A DNA stretch of 63,555 nt from the NCBI RefSeq assembly GCF_003316765.1, contig NZ_NIJF01000036.1, positions 42-63,596 of the forward strand, read 5' to 3'. The stretch comes from Bacillus sp. P14.5 (GTDB lineage Bacteria > Bacillota > Bacilli > Bacillales > Bacillaceae_B). The translations under genes were made by a program, and so were the position numbers. Positions within the stretch are counted from its first letter, which is position 1, and the number at the start of each line of letters is the position of its first letter. Below, piece after piece: positions 26,492 to 35,861 of the stretch. The notes under the pieces are model-generated. The model was not told where the DNA came from. It was given only the letters and a program-made list of their open reading frames with translations, and made no database searches.

Positions 26492-26520
26492 ACTTTACAA
26501 CGGCAAATCTTAAGTGTCAA
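26492..26520 (-). promoter_or_regulatory. Promoter of the met operon
   Basis: On the minus strand TTGACA (26515-26520), 17 bases, TAAAGT (26492-26497), directly upstream of the distal riboswitch. I see no convincing promoter between the two riboswitches. Confidence 0.75.
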
Positions 26521-26573
26521 TACATTTTCTGAAATTTTCAAATAAAAACTTTTTGTATGCGTTTTCTTTTGGA

Positions 26574-26650
26574 TGGGCTGTTTTAAGCAAAGAGGGGTGG
26601 TTGAGAAGTAATGGATTTCCGCTCCAGGCGCCCGACTCCAATCTGCTTAA
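26574..26650 (+). repeat. GC-rich dispersed repeat, copy d, core deleted
   Basis: GGGCTGTTTTAAGCAAAG, then AATGGATTTCCGCTCCAGGC and directly CGACTCCAATCTGC: both flanks of the family are joined with the GC-rich core missing. No gene is visible between 26521 and 26833. Confidence 0.65.
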
Positions 26651-26833
26651 GGAAAAAGAATCACTTAAAATCAGGTTGAAAAAAGATGATTCTGTTAATA
26701 CTTTTTTTGGTTGATTATACTTCTCTATACTAAGCTTGGCAGGACCAAAGATAACTTATCAAGAATATTTATTATCTATACTCTTTTCGATGAAGAAGCT
26801 GCCTATTCAGGAAATGATCTATTAACAAAACCA

Positions 26834-26865
26834 TTGACCAGGGGGTGCACCCCATAGTTTATGAT
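26834..26865 (+). promoter_or_regulatory. MerR-type promoter with dyad in a long spacer
   Basis: TTGACC (26834-26839) and TATGAT (26860-26865) are 20 bases apart. The perfect palindrome GGGGTGCACCCC (26842-26853) sits in the spacer. This is the standard layout of promoters twisted into register by MerR proteins. Confidence 0.8.
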
Positions 26866-26885
26866 AAAGATATCGGGGGGACGTT

Positions 26886-27230
26886 ATGTACAAGATCAGT
26901 GAGTTTGCGGAAATCACAGGGCTCAGCAAGGAAACTCTCCGTTATTATGCCGAGATCAAACTGCTGGAGCCTGCTTACATCGATCCTCGCAATCATTACC
27001 GCTATTATGATGACGGATCTTTTTTTCTGGCTGTCCTGCTTGTCAAACTAAGGAGCTTCGGGCTGACTATCCAGGAAATGCAGGGAGTGATGAATGATGA
27101 GTCTTTCTTCAACCTGGAGACCCTGTTGCTGAAAAAAAGAAAACTTATTGTAAAACAAATGGAAGAATTACAGGAAAAGATTGTTGAAATTGATGCATTT
27201 ATACAATCGGGAAGGGAGGAACACAAATGA
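26886..27230 (+). CDS. MerR family transcriptional regulator
   Basis: A 114-residue regulator. The winged helix-turn-helix at about 1-70 reads YKISEFAEITGLSKETLRYYAEIKLL, followed by the dimerisation coiled coil (about 78-108). There is no cysteine-rich metal-binding end, so the inducer is probably organic or unknown. GGGGGG lies before the ATG. The start is 21 bases after a MerR-type promoter, suggesting autoregulation. Its stop overlaps the next start (ATGA). Confidence 0.85.
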   Translation: MYKISEFAEITGLSKETLRYYAEIKLLEPAYIDPRNHYRYYDDGSFFLAVLLVKLRSFGLTIQEMQGVMNDESFFNLETLLLKKRKLIVKQMEELQEKIVEIDAFIQSGREEHK

Positions 27231-27676
27231 TTCAATGGAGAGAGGAAACGATCATTTCTGCCAATATTGAAAAAGTATGGAACCTGTTTCGGGAGGAGAA
27301 CATGCCCCGGATTATGCCTAAGGTAATCGAAAATAAGCCTGTCCACATTACTGAAGAAGTCATTGGCTCCATGTATCAACAGAAATATCAAGAAGGAAAG
27401 AGAGTTGAAACCTATATTGTTGAAACGCTTGGCTATGAAGATACAGAAACAAGAAAGTTCAAACGCCTTGAATTCGTTCTTGCTAAAGCTTTTGAGGTGA
27501 ATCTCTCATTCACTTTGGAGAAATTAGCTGAAACACAAACACGGTTTATTTATGAAGGACATAACAAAGGCAGGAATTTTGTCGGCCGCGCCATGCTGAA
27601 GCTTGGAGGAGACAAAAACAATCATAAAGTCGTCCAGGATTTTATGGAATTAGTAGAAAAAGAAGCTTCGAAATAA
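27227..27676 (+). CDS. SRPBCC family protein
   Basis: A 149-residue START/polyketide-cyclase-like protein. It shows the N-terminal strand WREETIISANIEKVWNLFREENMPRIMPKV and the C-terminal long helix KVVQDFMELVEKEASK expected of the helix-grip fold, which binds hydrophobic ligands. It is translationally coupled to the MerR gene by a 4-base overlap, so it is the likely target and possibly the ligand-handling partner of that regulator. Confidence 0.75.
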   Translation: MIQWREETIISANIEKVWNLFREENMPRIMPKVIENKPVHITEEVIGSMYQQKYQEGKRVETYIVETLGYEDTETRKFKRLEFVLAKAFEVNLSFTLEKLAETQTRFIYEGHNKGRNFVGRAMLKLGGDKNNHKVVQDFMELVEKEASK

Positions 27677-27678
27677 AT

Positions 27679-27717
27679 GAGGTTGCCGAATGATTCTCCG
27701 CGTCATTCGACAACCTC
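27679..27717. terminator. Terminator between convergent SRPBCC and PQQ-type genes
   Basis: GAGGTTG-C-CGAATGA and TCATTCG-A-CAACCTC form a long stem, followed by TACTTTTG. Confidence 0.75.
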
Positions 27718-27775
27718 TACTTTTGTAAAAATATTCATTGCCTTGTATAAGCACCGCTTATTTTTCAGCCCTCTG

Positions 27776-28882
27776 TCATTCTTCTTCAGCATCACTGTTC
27801 AATTGAGACAGCGGGACACTGTACAGCTTATCATCGCCTTCTGCAGGATTGCCTCTGCCATCCGTATTATTGCTGACAAAATAAAGGGTATCCCCTTCAA
27901 TATACACATCTCTTACTCTTCCAAATCCAGAAAGGACATCTTCCACTTCTCCTGAATCCAAGGAAAGCCTCTTCACTCCTTCTCCCCTGAGAGCCGCAAA
28001 ATACAGTTGATTCTCATTGATAGCTGCTCCAGATGGGGCCCAAGTGTCGCTTCCGGAATGGATGACCGGCGGCTGCATGCCTTCCTGTTCTTCATCACCA
28101 GTTATGACAGGCCAGCCATAGTTTGCACCCGCTTTAATCAGGTTGATCTCATCCATTGCTGAAGGTCCGTGTTCTGTACTGTAAAGCTCACCACTTTCAG
28201 ACCATGCCATGCCTTGAGGGTTTCGATGGCCGTAACTGAACATGTAAGAATCCTCAAACGGATTATCTTCAGGAACGGAACCGTCCAAATTCATTCGAAG
28301 GATTTTTCCTCCCAGTGAGTTCTCGTCCTGGGCAATATCCTCTTCAGTAGCGTCTCCTGTTGTAATATACAGCTTATTGTCCGGACCGATTTCAAGCCGG
28401 CCGCCATGGTGGTACTGGCCGCTTGGAATGTCATCGAGCAGTGTCTGACCTTCTTCCCATACCTCCCCTTCAAGGTTTAACACTACTATCCTATTGTGCG
28501 GGCTGCTGCTGTTTTGGTATGTATAATAACCAAAAGCAGAAGGGTTGTCCGGGAAATCAGGGTGAAGGACAAATCCGAGAAAGCCTGCCTCCGATACCTC
28601 TGCGAGAGGCTCTTTCAAGCTTACCTCCATCCTGGTCGCTTCACCGTCCTCCAACTTGATGACTCCTCCTGTCCGTTCGTTGATATAAATTACATTTCCA
28701 GCTTTATTGATTGACCAGGGAACCTCCAGGTTTTCCGCAAGTACTTCCACATCCACATTTTTAGTTGCAGTTGTTTCCTGTGTCTCAGGCGCCTCAGGAG
28801 ATTCTGAGGGAGTGTTGGAACAGGAGGCCAGCAGCAGAAAGCAGAAAGTACCAGCAAGCTTCATTTGTTTTTCATTGTGCAT
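27776..28882 (-). CDS. PQQ-dependent sugar dehydrogenase family lipoprotein
   Basis: Six-bladed propeller of the soluble glucose dehydrogenase/YliI type (GSDH domain). Family motifs are LENLEVPWSI, YHHGGRLEIGPDNKLYITTGDA, FSYGHRNPQGMAW and EHGPSAMDEINLI; the catalytic His is in the first HHGG. The lipobox LLASC (C21) indicates a secreted, lipid-anchored protein. The given frame starts next to AAGGAG with no spacer; one more A in the A5 run at 28868-28872 would let the ATG at 28875 start a standard signal peptide (MKKQMKLAG). Whether the host makes PQQ is unknown. Confidence 0.82.
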   Translation of the reverse strand: MHNEKQMKLAGTFCFLLLASCSNTPSESPEAPETQETTATKNVDVEVLAENLEVPWSINKAGNVIYINERTGGVIKLEDGEATRMEVSLKEPLAEVSEAGFLGFVLHPDFPDNPSAFGYYTYQNSSSPHNRIVVLNLEGEVWEEGQTLLDDIPSGQYHHGGRLEIGPDNKLYITTGDATEEDIAQDENSLGGKILRMNLDGSVPEDNPFEDSYMFSYGHRNPQGMAWSESGELYSTEHGPSAMDEINLIKAGANYGWPVITGDEEQEGMQPPVIHSGSDTWAPSGAAINENQLYFAALRGEGVKRLSLDSGEVEDVLSGFGRVRDVYIEGDTLYFVSNNTDGRGNPAEGDDKLYSVPLSQLNSDAEEE

Positions 28883-28962
28883 CTCCTTTCAAATCAGGTT
28901 CATTACTTAGAGGACAAAAATTTATGTCCAATAAAAGTGACCGAATCGCCGATAAACCTTAT

Positions 28963-28995
28963 AAAAAACACCCCTGAATTTTTATTCAGAGGTGT
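28963..28995 (-). terminator. Terminator of the Cof-type phosphatase gene
   Basis: On the minus strand ACACCTCTGAAT and ATTCAGGGGTGT pair around AAAA, followed by six T residues. Confidence 0.88.
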
Positions 28996-29030
28996 ATGCA
29001 TCTATCCATTATGTACCCGTAAAAACGAGT

Positions 29031-29906
29031 TTAATCCATTACTGCCGATTTATCTTCCAGAGCATCGTATATTGCCCTTGCCACACCATCGTTTTCATTG
29101 CTGACGGTTTTATACTTGCAGAAATCAAGTATTTCAATTGCCGCATTCTCCATGGCTACCGGCCTTCCGACAACTTTCATCATGGAAAGATCATTCAGGT
29201 TATCGCCAACCGCCAGTGCGTCTTCGGGATTAAGCCCTTTTTCTTTGATCAAATCAAGCAAGGCGATGCCTTTCTGTGCATCTTCACTTGTCACTTCCAG
29301 GTTTTCACGTCCCGATGCGCTGATGGCCAGTCCGCCTGCATCGCTGAGAAGTCCCTTAGCTTTTGCAAGAAGGTCATCATCAAAGGAGAATACCAGAAAC
29401 TTATAAACAACATTTCCATTCTCAAAAGCTTCACTATAATCATCGACCACTTTAATATGTCCTTTTTCAAAGCGTTCCTGCGCTGAATCCCTGATCGCCT
29501 GTTCAGAAGTTTCAGGGTTGGCCGTTTTGAAAATATCGATGATTGACTGGATGCCTTTTTCATAATCTGCTGTATAAACACCTTTGTCTGTATAGAGTTC
29601 ATAATAAATGCCCAGATCCTTCAGGATACGCATCACTTCCAAAGCCTTCTCCTTCTCTATAGCATTCGTTTTCATTACTTGTCCTTCTTCATTCCGGACT
29701 TCTGCTCCGTTGACACAGATGATTGGACAGGTAATACCTGCTTCCTTCAGGACATACCTTGCTTCTTCATATGATCTTCCAGTCGCCACTACCACTTCAA
29801 TACCTTTTTCCTGTGCTTCCAGAATGGCTCTTCGGTTCTCTTCACTCACTTCCTGTTTTCCGTTCAGAAGTGTGCCATCCATATCGCTTGCGATCATTGT
29901 AATCAT
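29031..29906 (-). CDS. Cof-type HAD-IIB phosphatase
   Basis: A 291-residue cytosolic phosphatase. HAD motif I is DMDGTLL (8-14), motif II TGRSYEE, and motifs III/IV are K in SDEDAQKG and GDNLNDLSMM. The large C2b cap lies between about 85 and 200. Relatives such as B. subtilis YwpJ act on sugar phosphates, FMN or PLP; the substrate here is unknown. GGTAATATGAATG gives a weak ribosome site. It is monocistronic. Confidence 0.88.
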   Translation of the reverse strand: MITMIASDMDGTLLNGKQEVSEENRRAILEAQEKGIEVVVATGRSYEEARYVLKEAGITCPIICVNGAEVRNEEGQVMKTNAIEKEKALEVMRILKDLGIYYELYTDKGVYTADYEKGIQSIIDIFKTANPETSEQAIRDSAQERFEKGHIKVVDDYSEAFENGNVVYKFLVFSFDDDLLAKAKGLLSDAGGLAISASGRENLEVTSEDAQKGIALLDLIKEKGLNPEDALAVGDNLNDLSMMKVVGRPVAMENAAIEILDFCKYKTVSNENDGVARAIYDALEDKSAVMD

Positions 29907-30136
29907 TCATATTACCTTCTTTCTTAAGGGGATTTATTTCTTTGGTGAATGAGACATGCTGTTCCTGCCTTAAGGCATTTTAACATCTAAATACTAATTT
30001 ATTGTAAAGAAAGACTCTGAGTTATTCTGCCCTATCTGGTAAAGGTTATAAGAAAGTTGTTAACAAAGCCTGTTCAAAAGCATCATCACACTATCAGAAA
30101 ATAAACAAAAAAAGAAGCTCACCTAAAAGGCAGCCC

Positions 30137-30271
30137 CTATGCCGTCAGCAGACCGCGTCTGCTTAATTCCTGTTCTACCATTTCTATAAATTCGTAAACA
30201 ACTTCCTCTTCCACTGACCGTTGATAGATTTCCACCACTTGTTCATCCGTTAGGTCAAAAAGAGATACCAT
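30137..30271 (-). CDS. sda: Sporulation inhibitor Sda
   Basis: A 44-residue gene read directly from the minus strand. The product has LTDEQVVEIYQRSVEEE and FIEMVEQELSRRGL, which align with the helical hairpin of B. subtilis Sda (LSDELLIESYFKAT and FIELIENEIKRRSL). Sda binds the dimerisation domain of KinA-type kinases and blocks entry into sporulation when replication is disturbed. AGGTGAG lies five bases before the ATG. I see no DnaA-box cluster upstream, unlike the B. subtilis gene. Confidence 0.82.
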   Translation of the reverse strand: MVSLFDLTDEQVVEIYQRSVEEEVVYEFIEMVEQELSRRGLLTA

Positions 30272-30311
30272 ACCGCTCACCTACTGTTTTTAAACTGACA
30301 TGCTTGCCTGT

Positions 30312-30337
30312 TTACCCCTTCTAATTTACATCTAAAC
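30312..30337 (-). promoter_or_regulatory. Possible sigma-B-like promoter of sda
   Basis: On the minus strand GTTTAG (30332-30337), 14 bases, GGGTAA (30312-30317), about 40 bases before the sda ATG. It differs from the general stress consensus at one position in each hexamer. Confidence 0.35.
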
Positions 30338-30459
30338 CTTTTTCCCTATATTTTTTTAGTTGTGAGGCTGTTTTTCGTAAATACTGCTGCTTTAAAGAGT
30401 AGTTGTTCTTAAAAAATGGTCACACTAGTACTAAGATACTTCCTCTGAAACGGCTGTAA

Positions 30460-30873
30460 ATAAAAGGCTGTTTTGCAAAAATTGTGTTTGTTTAATAGTA
30501 ACGGATTTCCACTCAGGGTGCGCGAACTCCTCGGCTTCCCCCTGTATAAAAAGTGGAAGCGCCTTGGTCAACCCCGAGGGGCTCGCTGGAACTAGATTTG
30601 GGGTTGCGTTCCGGTGGTACGTAACCTTGGTCTCACCTGTCATCAAAAGTGGAAGCACCTTGTTCAGCCCCGACAGGCAAATGTTCTCAAGAGAAAAAAA
30701 GGCGTTCTTCCTTTTATTCTCTTGAGGTTATTTGACCCCGAGGGGCTAGGTGCTGGAACTAGACGCCCGCTGCTCCCGCAGGAGTTTGCGCCCTTCAGCT
30801 CCAATACTTCTAGGTTAAAGGGGGAGGAGGGTAGAAAAGTATTAAAAAACAACAATCTCTTAGAAAAGAGCCT
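30460..30873 (+). repeat. GC-rich dispersed repeat, copy e, with nested AAGTGGAAGC elements
   Basis: The left end AAGGCTGTTTTGCAAAAATT and the right end AACAATCTCTTAGAAAAGAG are diverged inverted repeats. Between the core halves are two blocks starting AAAAGTGGAAGC and ending CTGGAACTAGA; the second contains CTCAAGAGAAAAAAGGCG...CTTTTATTCTCTTGAG, itself an inverted repeat. The rest of 30272-31133 has no supportable gene. Confidence 0.7.
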
Positions 30874-31133
30874 AATTAAAAGGGTTTTCTTCACATTTCC
30901 CCCGCCAATTCTTATGGAAATTTCAGGAGAAGAAGCACAACGTAGGTCTCTGTCGAAAACGTCTGATTTGCTGTAATATTTTGAATATAGTTTCTTTTGT
31001 TTCTAGGGGTAAAGAAAGGGGAAAAGGAGGGGAGGATAGCTCACTTGGCAGCTTGGTATTTCAAGGAAGGTCTGGACAACTGAATAAATATAAACTATCA
31101 TGTATTTTATTACGTTTTTGAGGTGAAGTCGCT

Positions 31134-32509
31134 ATGGACAATGGACAATCTAATGCAAAAGTAAAGGCGAGCACAGGAAATGTACTTCTATTTCTGCTTC
31201 CGTCTCTTTTGGGAATATTCTTATTTATGACTCCCATTCCACAGGAAGAGGGTTTGACCATACCTATAGCTCTGTTATCAGATTACCTACAGAGTTATAT
31301 AGGAGAATTCATTCCTGCCATTATGACAGGTTTGATCATTGTAACAGTTCTTGGCTCTTTTATTGCCAAGATATTTAAACCAGCTTTTATAATAAATAAT
31401 GCCTTTTTAAATAATCTATTTGCAGTAAACCTTCTTTGGTTAATCATCCGGCTATTCGGCGGGATTTTCGCGGTAATGACCTTGTTTAAAATCGGGCCGG
31501 AAATGGTGTGGGGTTCTGCAACAGGCGGCACACTGCTCAGTGTAGATGGATTACTGACCATCCTTTTTTCTGTATTCCTTTTTGCAGGCCTGTTCCTGCC
31601 GCTTCTGCTTAATTTCGGTTTACTGGAATTGCTTGGTGCCCTGCTGACCAAAGTGATGAGACCGCTGTTTGGACTGCCTGGAAGATCATCTATCGACGCT
31701 CTTGCATCCTGGCTTGGAGATGGAACGATCGGTGTTCTTTTAACGAACAAACAATACGAAGAAGGATACTATACAAAAAAGAAGCTGCCATCATCGGGAC
31801 GACGTTCTCGGTAGTTTCCATCACCTTCAGTCTCGTCGTAATAGCTGAAGTCGGTCTGGGCAATTATTTCCTTCCATTCTATGGAGCTGTTGTTCTATCT
31901 GGAATAGTCGCCGCGCTGATTATGCCGCGCATTCCGCCTCTTTCCCGGAAGCCGAACACGTATTACAACGGGCAGGAAGGCCAGGATACTATGGATGTTA
32001 TCCCGGAAGGATATTCTCGATTAGGATACGGATTTCAGGAGGCGTTGGTCCAAGCCCGTAAAAATAATAATATCGGAACCTTCTTTAAGGATGGTTTTAA
32101 AAATGTATTGGACATGTGGCTCGGAGTCGCACCGATTGTCATGGCAATCGGTACAACTGCTCTGATCATCGCGGAGAATACTCAGGTATTCAGCTGGATC
32201 GGCATGCCTTTCATCCCGATTCTTGAACTCTTGCAGGTACCGGAAGCAGCTGCGGCGTCAGAAAGTATTCTCGTCGGATTTGCTGATATGTTCCTTCCCG
32301 CTCTGTTTGCTGAAGGAATACAAAGTGAGTTGACACGCTTTGTCATTGCCAGCGTTTCCGTGACCCAGCTGATTTATTTATCAGAAGTCGGCGGATTGCT
32401 GCTTGGCTCGAAAATACCGGTAGGCTTTAAAGACCTTGCTATCATTTTTCTTGAAAGAACCATTATTACATTGCCGATCATTGTCCTTATAGGACATATT
32501 GTATTCTAA
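31134..32509 (+). CDS. YjiH family membrane protein (frameshifted in this sequence)
   Basis: Multi-pass membrane protein of the YjiH/nucleoside-recognition (Gate domain) type with about ten hydrophobic segments. The first frame ends at 31814. The rest continues in another frame from about 31784 (AAIIGTTFSVVSITF) to 32509, including MWLGVAPIVMAIGTTALIIAENT and ILVGFADMFLPALFAEG. One extra A in the A6 run 31775-31780 restores a protein of about 458 residues. Transport substrate unknown. GAGGTGAAG precedes the ATG. Confidence 0.8.
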
Positions 32510-32520
32510 ATATTTTAAGG

Positions 32521-32556
32521 AACCCGTAAGTCTTAATTGGCTTGCGGGTTTTTATT
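32521..32556 (+). terminator. Terminator of the YjiH-type gene
   Basis: AACCCGTAAG and CTTGCGGGTT form a 10-bp stem (one G-T pair) followed by TTTATTTTG. Confidence 0.85.
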
Positions 32557-32567
32557 TTGCGGATTAT

Positions 32568-32790
32568 TGTGCTGCAAAGATTGTGCTGTTTTAAAAGTAA
32601 TGGATTTCCACTTCAGGCGTGCGACTCCGCGGGGCGGGCGTTGAGCCTCCTCGGCTTCGCCTGCGGGGTCTCACCTGTCCCGCTAGTCCCGCAGGAGGTC
32701 GCACTCCTTCCGCTCCAATCCTTCTACGTAAAAGGGAGAGGAAAATAAAATAGCATTCAAAAGCAACAATCCTTTAGAAAAGAACCTTTC
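32568..32790 (+). repeat. GC-rich dispersed repeat, copy f (most complete)
   Basis: Full-length example: left AT-rich end GCAAAGATTGTGCTG, core from ATGGATTTCCACTTCAGG through CTCCGCGGGGCGGGCG, GAGCCTCCTCGGCTTCGCC, GGTCTCACCTGTCCCGC, AGTCCCGCAGGAGGTCGC to TTCCGCTCCAATCC, and right end AGCAACAATCCTTTAGAAAA. The core holds nested inverted repeats (GAGGAGGC-type, GCGGGAC-type). Confidence 0.82.
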
Positions 32791-32813
32791 ACAAAAATTT
32801 GCTGTTTTTTCGA

Positions 32814-33537
32814 ATTACTTACCTTATCTTCTTGGCTTCCTGACTTAGGGGTACGTTTTACGGCTAATCTTACCATTATCTTTTTGACTTCCTGACTTAT
32901 TGGTACGTTTTACGACTAATCATGCCATTATCTTTTTGGCTTCCTAACTTAGTGGTACGTTTTACGGCTAATCTTACCATTATCTTTTTGACTTCCTGAC
33001 TTATTGGTACGTTTTACGACTAATCATGCCATTATCTTTTTGGCTTCCTGACTTATTGGTACGTTTCACGCCTAATCATGCCATTATATTTTTGGCTCCT
33101 TGACTTGTTGGTACGTTTCCCGACTAATCTTACCATTATCTTCTTGGCTTCCTGACTTAGTGGTACGTTTTACGACTAATCTTACCATTATCTTTTTAGC
33201 TTCCTGACTTATTGGTACGTTTTACGGCTAATCTTACCATTATCTTTTGGCTTCCTGACTTAGTGGTACGTTTTCGCCTAATCATGCCATTATCTTTTGG
33301 CTCCTTGACTTGTTGGTAAGTTTCCCGACTAATCTTACCATTATCTTCTTAGCTTCCTGACTTAGTGGTACGTTTTTCGACTAATCTTACCATTATCTTT
33401 TTGACTTCATGACTTATTGGTACGTTTTACGGCTAATCTTACCATTATCTTTTTAGCTTCCTGACTTAGTGGTACGTTTCACCCCTATTCATACCATTAT
33501 CCTCTTGGCTTTCTGACTTGTTGATACGTTCCACGCC
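32814..33537. repeat. 52-bp tandem repeat array (about 14 units)
   Basis: Units of about 52 bp follow the pattern GGTACGTTTTACGGCTAATC, then TTACCATTATCTTTTTGGC, then TTCCTGACTTATT. TGGTA and TACCA form a short dyad within each unit. Units differ by substitutions, and an alternating two-unit order (GGCT/GACT) is visible in the first half, which suggests amplification of a dimer. It lies between the convergent yjiH-type and tdh genes. Confidence 0.9.
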
Positions 33538-33560
33538 ACTCTAACCCCATCTCACCATAG

Positions 33561-33588
33561 AAAAAAGCGGGTGCACCAGGCACCCGCT
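33561..33588 (-). terminator. Terminator of the tdh-kbl operon
   Basis: AGCGGGTGC and GCACCCGCT form a 9-bp stem; on the minus strand six T residues follow. Confidence 0.85.
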
Positions 33589-33595
33589 CTTACCT

Positions 33596-34534
33596 TTACT
33601 TCTTCAATTTTTCCAGCATATCTTCTGTCATACGAGCAAGGTCGTATTCTGCCTTGAAGCCCCATTCTTCTGACGCTGCTGAAGCATCGATGGAGTTTGG
33701 CCAGCTTTCAGCGATTCCTTGTCTGACTGGATCTACATCGTAGTCCAGCTTGAAGTCTGGGATATGTTTGCGGATTTCCTCCGCCACCATTTCCGGTTCA
33801 ATGCTCATAGCCGTTACGTTGAATGAATTCCTGTGCTGCAGCTTGGCAGGGTCGGCTTCCATCAAATCAATGATTGCATTCAACGCGTCAGGCATATACA
33901 TCATGTCCATATACGTCTCTTTGTCGATATAAGATGTGTAGGAGCCATTTTCAATCGCTTTGTAATAAATATCTACCGCGTAATCGGTTGTTCCTCCGCC
34001 TGGTGGTGTTGTATAGGAAATCAATCCAGGGAATCGCAGGCCGCGTGTATCCACTCCGAATTTATTGTAGTAGTAGTCACAAAGCAGTTCACCGGATACT
34101 TTGTTGACACCGTACATAGTGGTGGGGCGCTGGATGGTATCCTGCGGTGTGTTGTATTTTGGTGTGGATGGACCGAATGCACCAATGGAACTTGGTGTAA
34201 AGAATTTGCAATTCAGCTCCCTTGCCGTTTCAAGGGCATTGACCAGTCCGCCCATATTTAAATTCCATGCAAGCAGTGGCTTTGCTTCTGCCGTTGCTGA
34301 CAGAAGTGCCGCCAAGTGGATGATGGTATCCACTTCATGCCTTTTAGCGATGTCGAGCATCTTTTCATAATCCGTCACATCCAGGATTTCAAACGGTCCT
34401 CCCGTTACGACCTCACTGTTAATGGTTCGGATATCTGTCGCGATGACATTGTCTTTTCCATAAATTCCACGCATTTTGATGACAAGCTCTGAACCGATTT
34501 GGCCAAGAGCTCCCGTTACTAGGATCTTTTTCAT
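33596..34534 (-). CDS. tdh: L-threonine 3-dehydrogenase, SDR/epimerase type
   Basis: NAD-dependent oxidation of L-threonine to 2-amino-3-oxobutyrate. The product (312 residues) belongs to the extended SDR family, not the zinc-dependent MDR Tdh of B. subtilis and E. coli. NAD motif GALGQIGSE at 8-16; catalytic YGVNK near 142; TPSSIGAFG provides the Ser/Thr; [22 protein letters not shown] is a signature of this Tdh type. It is 80 bases downstream of kbl, which takes its product. GGGAGG precedes the ATG. Confidence 0.9.
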   Translation of the reverse strand: MKKILVTGALGQIGSELVIKMRGIYGKDNVIATDIRTINSEVVTGGPFEILDVTDYEKMLDIAKRHEVDTIIHLAALLSATAEAKPLLAWNLNMGGLVNALETARELNCKFFTPSSIGAFGPSTPKYNTPQDTIQRPTTMYGVNKVSGELLCDYYYNKFGVDTRGLRFPGLISYTTPPGGGTTDYAVDIYYKAIENGSYTSYIDKETYMDMMYMPDALNAIIDLMEADPAKLQHRNSFNVTAMSIEPEMVAEEIRKHIPDFKLDYDVDPVRQGIAESWPNSIDASAASEEWGFKAEYDLARMTEDMLEKLKK

Positions 34535-34614
34535 CTTTACAACCTCCCTATTTCTGCCCGTCCTGCTGTCTCTCTATTTACGGAGCGAAGTTTTAACTCC
34601 GTCCGAATCTTTGT

Positions 34615-35805
34615 TTAGATCAATTCCATTTCTTTACCGACTTTTTCATAGATCTCAAGAGCCTTATCCAGCATCTCTTTTGTATGTGCGGCTGTCGGCA
34701 TGTTTCTTACACGGCCTGTTCCGCGGGGAACTGTCGGGAAGACGATGGATTTCGCATAAACGCCTTCTTCGTTCAGACGCTTACTGAACTGCTGAGTCGT
34801 CTTTTCGTCACCAATGATACATGGTGTGATTGGTGTCTCACTATGACCGATATCAAAGCCAAGCTTGCTCAGGCCTTCTTTCAGATACTTGCTGTTTTCC
34901 CACATTTTATCTTGAAGTTCTGTGCTGTTCATGATTAATTCAAGCGCTTTTGTTGTAGCTCTGACATCAGCCGGTGTCACGGCTGTGGAGAACAAGAACG
35001 GTCTTGAAGCCACTTTCAACCAGTCAATCAGATTCTGCTTACCGGCTACATATCCGCCGATGACTCCGATTGCTTTAGAAAGAGTACCAATTTGGAAGTC
35101 CACGCGGCTGGACAATCCGAAGTGCTTAACCGTACCGGATCCTTTGCCGAGTACACCTGAACCATGGGCATCATCCACATATGTCATGATATCGAATTCT
35201 TCAGCGATTTCGACGATTTCCGGAAGCTTTGCGATATCGCCATCCATGGAAAATACTCCGTCTGTGATGACCATGACTTTACCATATTGGCCGGATTCTA
35301 CTGCTTCTTTCGCTTTTGCCCGCAAGTCTTCCATATCTGAGTGGTTAAAGCGGATGACTTTTGCACGTGAAAGGCGGCAGCCGTCAATGATGGAAGCGTG
35401 GTTCAATTCGTCGGAAAGAATAGCATCATTTTTGTTCATGACGGCCGAGATAGCTGCCATGTTGCAGTTGAAACCGGATTGATAGGCGATGGCTGCTTCT
35501 GTTCCTTTGAACTCGGCGATCTTTTCTTCCAGTTCAAGGTGGATATCAAGGGTTCCGTTAATCGTACGGACTGCACCTGCACCGACGCCGTATTTCTCAA
35601 CCGCTTCGATTGCTTCCTTTTTCAGCCTCTCATCTGTAGCCAGACCGAGGTAGTTGTTGGAAGAAAGGTTAATCAGATCTCTTCCGCCAATCTTGATGAC
35701 CGGCCCGTTGGCACTTTCCACTGGGTCTATCTCGTTGTATAGTCCCCGGTCTCTCAGGTCATTAAGGTTTTCTTGCAAAAACTGGTCTAATTTTCTACTA
35801 GTCAT
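34615..35805 (-). CDS. kbl: Glycine C-acetyltransferase (2-amino-3-ketobutyrate CoA ligase)
   Basis: PLP enzyme of the alpha-oxoamine synthase family that cleaves 2-amino-3-oxobutyrate with CoA to glycine and acetyl-CoA. Features: N-terminal [40 protein letters not shown] (Asp for the pyridine N), and the PLP lysine in [12 protein letters not shown]. The ATG at 35805 (GGAGGG ten bases upstream) gives 396 residues; a start at 35823 would put the ribosome site inside the gene. First gene of the tdh operon. Confidence 0.92.
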   Translation of the reverse strand: MTSRKLDQFLQENLNDLRDRGLYNEIDPVESANGPVIKIGGRDLINLSSNNYLGLATDERLKKEAIEAVEKYGVGAGAVRTINGTLDIHLELEEKIAEFKGTEAAIAYQSGFNCNMAAISAVMNKNDAILSDELNHASIIDGCRLSRAKVIRFNHSDMEDLRAKAKEAVESGQYGKVMVITDGVFSMDGDIAKLPEIVEIAEEFDIMTYVDDAHGSGVLGKGSGTVKHFGLSSRVDFQIGTLSKAIGVIGGYVAGKQNLIDWLKVASRPFLFSTAVTPADVRATTKALELIMNSTELQDKMWENSKYLKEGLSKLGFDIGHSETPITPCIIGDEKTTQQFSKRLNEEGVYAKSIVFPTVPRGTGRVRNMPTAAHTKEMLDKALEIYEKVGKEMELI

Positions 35806-35840
35806 ATAATGTAATCCCTCCATGTATAATAGTGAGAATT

Positions 35841-35854
35841 TGTAAACGCTTCAC
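35841..35854. promoter_or_regulatory. Candidate cre site (CcpA) upstream of kbl-tdh
   Basis: TGTAAACGCTTCAC matches the cre consensus TGWAARCGYTWNCW except at the last two positions. It lies 36 bases before the kbl start, where CcpA binding could block or modulate transcription of a catabolic operon. Confidence 0.5.
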
Positions 35855-35861
35855 AAACAAT

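Noticed and set aside
30272..30420. DnaA boxes upstream of sda
   Set aside because: I looked for TTATCCACA-like sequences, as in the B. subtilis sda promoter, and found no convincing one.
32814..33537. CRISPR array
   Set aside because: Units are directly contiguous at 52 bp with no unique spacers, and no cas genes are present. The same holds for the arrays at 1-261 and 54560-55120.
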